Below are positions 60,917 to 64,000 of a DNA stretch of 64,000 nucleotides, piece by piece. Where the stretch lies: assembly GCF_031450785.1 (NCBI RefSeq), contig NZ_JARTWB010000002.1, positions 1,488,001 through 1,552,000 on the forward strand. Reading direction: 5' to 3'. Numbering within the stretch: position 1 is the stretch's first letter; the number at the start of each line of letters is the position of its first letter. This DNA is from Caballeronia sp. LZ062 (GTDB lineage Bacteria; Pseudomonadota; Gammaproteobacteria; Burkholderiales; Burkholderiaceae). The position numbers were made by a program, and so were the translations under genes. The notes below the pieces were generated by a model. The model had not been told where the DNA came from. It ran no database searches and was given only the letters and a program-made list of their open reading frames with translations.

Positions 60917-61283
60917 CTATCCGCGACATGTAACGCCGGCCCACGCCTCGCCATGCACGAGCGCTTTAGCCACCGTCGCGAAGGGACCGTGGTCGCCCTT
61001 CATCTCGCCTGAATCCGTCGCGCGCGTCGAACTGTGGAGCGGCCGCACATCGGCGCTCGTCACGTGCACGCGCACCGCATAGCCTTCGCCGGGCGCATCC
61101 GCTCGGGCATCAGCGGGCATCAGCGGGCGGCGGTGAGGGAGTCGTGTCCAGCGTGAGCACGTAAATCCCTGCTTCGACTTCCTTTTGCATGGCGGACGCC
61201 TCCGTAATCAGCGCCTCTGCCGATTGTGCTACCGTGCCGACCCGCCCGACAAGCGGCCGCGAGCGCAGGCGGTGCGTCGTCAT
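60917..61283 (-). pseudogene. Small hypothetical gene broken by a 10-bp tandem duplication
   Basis: The frame from the ATG at 61283 (MTTHRLRSRPLVGRVG) reads through EAGIYVLTLDTTPSPPPADA and stops at 61110. The downstream frame continues with APGEGYAVRVHVTSADVRPL to a stop at 60917. Removing one copy of the 10-bp repeat at 61105-61124 joins the two into one protein of about 117-120 residues. An in-frame upstream ATG at 61301 exists, but a TATAAC -10 lies immediately before it, favouring 61283. Family not recognised. Confidence 0.6.
61105..61124. repeat. 10-bp tandem duplication causing a frameshift
   Basis: GGGCATCAGC occurs twice in direct succession (61105-61114 and 61115-61124). Ten is not a multiple of three, so the extra copy shifts the frame of the small minus-strand gene. 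Confidence 0.85.
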
Positions 61284-61375
61284 CCGCTTGCCGCCGCGCA
61301 TGTTATAAAGCTTCGCCGCACACTTACATCACGCTCCGATGCGCGCGCCGCGTCGGACATCGACCGATTTCTTCG

Positions 61376-61723
61376 ATGAACATCCGCTCTCGTCTGCTTC
61401 TCGTTTTCTCGCTTCCGCTCGTGTTCGCGACGGGCTGCACGTCCTATTACCGCAATACCGAAGCGTGCAAGGACAAGGTGCGCGCCGATTATCCGGACGC
61501 GGCGAGCGCGCCGCTCAAGATCACCGGCTCGAACGCCGCTTTCCACGGTTCGCGCGTCGTCGTGCGGGGCGTCATCGCGACACCGCCGAAGCCGCCCGCG
61601 ACAAAAACAGCAGAGGTGCCCGCCGCAGCCGAATGCACGTTCAGCGACGCGACGCTCACCGGCTTCCAATGGCTCGCGCCCGCGAACCTCGCACCCAAGC
61701 CGCCGGCGGACGACGATGAGTGA
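61376..61723 (+). CDS. Small lipoprotein, hypothetical
   Basis: A 115-residue protein from the ATG at 61376 with a type II signal: MNIRSRLLLVFSLPLVFATG followed directly by the Cys at residue 21. The mature part has RNTEACKDKVRADYPDA, a possible disulfide partner in AAECTFSDATL, and a Pro/Lys-rich tail ending in acidic residues (PPADDDE). Upstream open sequence in the same frame lacks a signal and is ignored. It is followed about 100 bp later by the MFS gene. Function unknown; a membrane-anchored envelope protein. Confidence 0.75.
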   Translation: MNIRSRLLLVFSLPLVFATGCTSYYRNTEACKDKVRADYPDAASAPLKITGSNAAFHGSRVVVRGVIATPPKPPATKTAEVPAAAECTFSDATLTGFQWLAPANLAPKPPADDDE

Positions 61724-61824
61724 CGCGCGCCGTGCCGACGGTGCGCTCGGCAGACGTCGCGCGTCTCCAGTATGATCGGCGGCTGGCCGCACGCCGCCTT
61801 CCCGCCGTCCGACGGAACGATCTC

Positions 61825-63096
61825 ATGTCCGCGCAATCGCAACCATCGCATCAGCCGCATTCCTCCTCGTCGCACACGCACACGCCTGAACCGCATCCGC
61901 CCGAACCACATCCGCATTATTCGCGCGCCACGCTCTGGCTGCTTGCGACCATCGCGGGCGTCTCGGTCGCCAATATCTATTTCAATCAGCCGCTGCTCGG
62001 CGACTTCCGGGCGTCCTTTCCGCAGCACGCGTATCTGATCGGCGCCGTGCCCACCGCGACGCAGTTGGGCTACGCGCTGGGCATGCTCGTGCTCGCGCCG
62101 CTCGGCGACCGGTTCGACCGGCGCATGCTGATCCTGCTGCAGCTTGCCGCGCTCGGCGTATCGCTCGTCGCCGCGAGCGCCGCGCCGACGCTCGCGGTGC
62201 TGATCGCGGCGAGCCTCGCGATCGGCGTCGTATCGACGATCGCCCAGCAGGCCGTGCCTTTCTCCGCCGAACTCGCGCCGGCGGCCGAGCGCGGTCACGC
62301 AGTCGGCACCGTGATGAGCGGCCTGTTGCTCGGCATTTTGCTCGCGCGCACGGTGTCGGGCTTCGTCGCGCAGTACTTCGGCTGGCGCGCGGTGTTCGGC
62401 GCATCGGTGGCGGCGACCATCGCGCTCGCCATCGTCGTGATGATGCGGCTGCCGAAAAGCCGCCCGACGTCCACGCTGTCCTACGGCAAGCTGCTCGTCT
62501 CGATGTGGCATCTCACCGTCGAGAACCCCGGTCTGCGCGAGGCCGCGCTGACGGGCGGCGCGCTCTTCGCCGGATTCAGCGCGTTCTGGTCCATGCTCAC
62601 GCTCCTGCTCGCGGGCGAGCCGTTTCACATGGGGCCGCAGGCGGCGGGACTCTTCGGCATTGTCGGTGCGGCGGGGGCGCTCGCCGCGCCGCTCGCGGGA
62701 AAGTCGGCGGACAAGCGCGGACCGCGCGCGGTGATCTCGCTGTCGATTGCGCTCGTCGCACTGTCGTTCGTCGTCTTCGCGCTGTCCGCACGCAGCATCG
62801 CGGGGCTCGTGGTAGGCGTGATCGTGCTGGACATCGGCGTGCAGGCCGCGCAGATCTCGAATCAGTCGCGCATCTACGCGCTTAAGCCCGACGCGCGCAG
62901 CCGCGTCAATACGGTGTACATGGTGGCGTATTTCATCGGCGGCGCGGCGGGCTCGGCGCTCGCGTCAGTCGCATGGCACGCGATGGGGTGGACGGGCGTC
63001 TGCCTCGTCGGTCTCGCGTCGACAGGACTCGCCGGCTTCAGTCACTGGCGGGGCCGCGAGCGGCGGCTGGTATCGCGTCAGGTTCGCGAGGAGTGA
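61825..63096 (+). CDS. MFS transporter (DHA1-type drug/metabolite efflux)
   Basis: A 423-residue, 12-helix major facilitator protein. The N-terminal 30 residues are His/Pro/Ser-rich (SSSHTHTPEPHPPEPHPHYS), an unusual potentially metal-binding tail. Helix 1 has SVANIYFNQPLLGDF, typical of a YnfM/inner-membrane-transport subgroup; loop 2-3 has LAPLGDRFDRRMLI, and loop 8-9 KSADKRGPRAVI. The start is the ATG at 61825; the frame is open back to 61720 over the lipoprotein stop. The substrate cannot be predicted. Confidence 0.85.
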   Translation: MSAQSQPSHQPHSSSSHTHTPEPHPPEPHPHYSRATLWLLATIAGVSVANIYFNQPLLGDFRASFPQHAYLIGAVPTATQLGYALGMLVLAPLGDRFDRRMLILLQLAALGVSLVAASAAPTLAVLIAASLAIGVVSTIAQQAVPFSAELAPAAERGHAVGTVMSGLLLGILLARTVSGFVAQYFGWRAVFGASVAATIALAIVVMMRLPKSRPTSTLSYGKLLVSMWHLTVENPGLREAALTGGALFAGFSAFWSMLTLLLAGEPFHMGPQAAGLFGIVGAAGALAAPLAGKSADKRGPRAVISLSIALVALSFVVFALSARSIAGLVVGVIVLDIGVQAAQISNQSRIYALKPDARSRVNTVYMVAYFIGGAAGSALASVAWHAMGWTGVCLVGLASTGLAGFSHWRGRERRLVSRQVREE

Positions 63097-63943
63097 GGAA
63101 AGCCGCATACGTTCGCGTGGATTCGAGCGGCGGTGCATCGCGAATGACGTCCGCGACAAGTGAGTCAAGCCGCATGTGCACGCTCGCATCTGCGTCGAAC
63201 TGCGGCTGATTCACGGTCGGACCCGCCGAGTCCTGAAAGCGCAGCGGCCACGCGTCCGCTCAAGCCGCAGCTGCTCGAAGATGAGGTCCGCGAGAAGCGC
63301 GACGAGCGTTACATCGACGCAAGCCCGAACCCTTTCCTCGCGAATCAGACGGCCCGCGCCCTGCTTCAGCGCGATGACCGCCTGCGGCAACTGACGCACG
63401 GGAACGGCTGCAACTCGCGCGCACGTCGCACGAGCGCCTGAAGCGATTCCGCCCGCTGGGCATGACCACAACGCGGCCGCGAGCGCATCGGAGAGCGGAT
63501 GCCCGTCCGGAAGCGCGTGGTTCCGCGCGAATCAGACGGCCCGCGCCCTGCTTCAGCGCGATGACCGCCTGCGGCAACTGATGCACGGCGAACGGGATGC
63601 AACTCGCGCGCACGTCGCACGAGCGCCTGAAGCGATTCCGCCCGCTGGGCATGTGACCACAACGCGGCCGCGAGCGACTCGAAGAGCGGATGCCCGTCCG
63701 GAATCGCGTGGAAGCGAAGTCGGTCAACGCGTTTCCGCCAGCCTGCGGCAGCGATCTCACCGCGTACGGCTTTCGTGTCTACGAGCAGAGCAACGCGATG
63801 TTCGTGCCGGGCGATTTTGCTTGCGGCGTCGTCGCGCGAATCGAAAGCGAGCTAAACCGAAACGGTACGCGTAGACCGGCGGTCGATCGCCTATACGCAC
63901 CCCGACGAATCAGCCAACCCGCCGCAGGCACGACGCCACACGC
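63097..63943 (-). pseudogene. Degenerate region with helicase-like remnants
   Basis: About 850 bp without an intact gene. On the minus strand HQLPQAVIALKQGAGRLIR (near 63526-63590) and a second copy RQLPQAVIALKQGAGRLIR (near 63340-63400) match the conserved motif VI region of DinG/YoaA-type helicases. They are embedded in frameshifted sequence, with HAQRAESLQALVRRAREL before each. The rest of a helicase (Walker A, DEAH) is absent. It is a remnant, made of two tandem copies of one segment. Confidence 0.5.
63339..63712. repeat. Two diverged tandem copies of a 187-bp segment
   Basis: Matching landmarks lie 187 bp apart: CGAATCAGACGGCCCGCGCC at 63341 and 63528, and AGCGGATGCCCGTCCGGAA in both copies. 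The copies differ by small substitutions and short indels, so the duplication is not very recent. Confidence 0.75.
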
Positions 63944-64000
63944 TCACGCACGTTCCCGCGCATAGTCGTCCAACGCGTCGAGCACGCGGTCGAACTCGAG
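63944..64000 (-). CDS. C-terminal end of a gene cut by the window edge
   Basis: On the minus strand the frame is open from the window end and reads LEFDRVLDALDDYARERA to a TGA at 63944-63946. It is too short to identify. Confidence 0.4.
   Translation of the reverse strand, partial: LEFDRVLDALDDYARERA

Overview
The window looks like a chromosomal segment of a high-GC betaproteobacterium of the Burkholderia / Paraburkholderia / Caballeronia group. The evidence is the phasin gene, the pyruvate dehydrogenase operon beside a FixLJ-type two-component pair, a kdp operon, a glnA-ntrBC cluster, a divergent hrpA/argA pair, and strong GC bias at third codon positions. The genus is inferred from gene content and order, not from a marker gene.

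Layout. 1-2700: end of an unidentified gene, a PBP7-type endopeptidase (minus) and a phasin (plus) with a promoter and operator-like palindrome. 2.8-9.5 kb: aceE-aceF-lpdA operon (minus), with two lipoyl domains on E2 and two more on E3. 9.7-12.9 kb: divergent membrane sensor kinase and LuxR-type regulator, overlapping by 4 bp. 13-19 kb: exported DUF3300 and DUF2950 proteins, folD and oligopeptidase A. 19-23.8 kb: CodA-like deaminase, a hypothetical, an O-antigen-polymerase-like membrane protein and a Tat-exported beta-helix protein. 23.8-31.4 kb: kdpFABCD plus an extra 35-residue membrane mini-protein; no kdpE is present, although a KdpE-type operator is. 31.5-39 kb: xth, ntrC, ntrB, glnA (sigma-54 promoter and three NtrC-type sites), rhodanese, cutC and a CinA-like protein. 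39-42 kb: EI24 membrane protein, sterol-desaturase-family protein and a YVTN beta-propeller. 42-49.4 kb: hrpA with a very long repetitive N-terminus, divergent from argA across 22 bp, then yggX. 50-52.6 kb: ProP-type transporter, YfcE-type phosphodiesterase and a TMEM175-like channel.

52.76-60.75 kb is the accessory part. An intact tRNA-Leu(UAA) is followed 7.9 kb later by a perfect 50-bp copy of its 3' end, which marks a tRNA-integrated island. It carries no visible integrase. Its cargo is a PhyH-type Fe(II)/2-oxoglutarate oxygenase, a GT-C-like polytopic membrane protein and an OafA-type acyltransferase with an SGNH domain, between decayed genes. This suggests surface-glycan modification.

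60.75-64 kb: a small gene broken by a 10-bp tandem duplication, a lipoprotein, an MFS exporter, a degenerate 187-bp tandem repeat carrying helicase-like motifs, and the end of a further gene at the window edge.

The core genes link carbon entry to the TCA cycle (PDH), carbon storage (phasin), nitrogen status (NtrBC/GlnA), arginine synthesis (ArgA) and potassium homeostasis (Kdp). The possible novelty lies in the island, the kdp leader gene and missing kdpE, the HrpA extension, and the polymerase/beta-helix pair.
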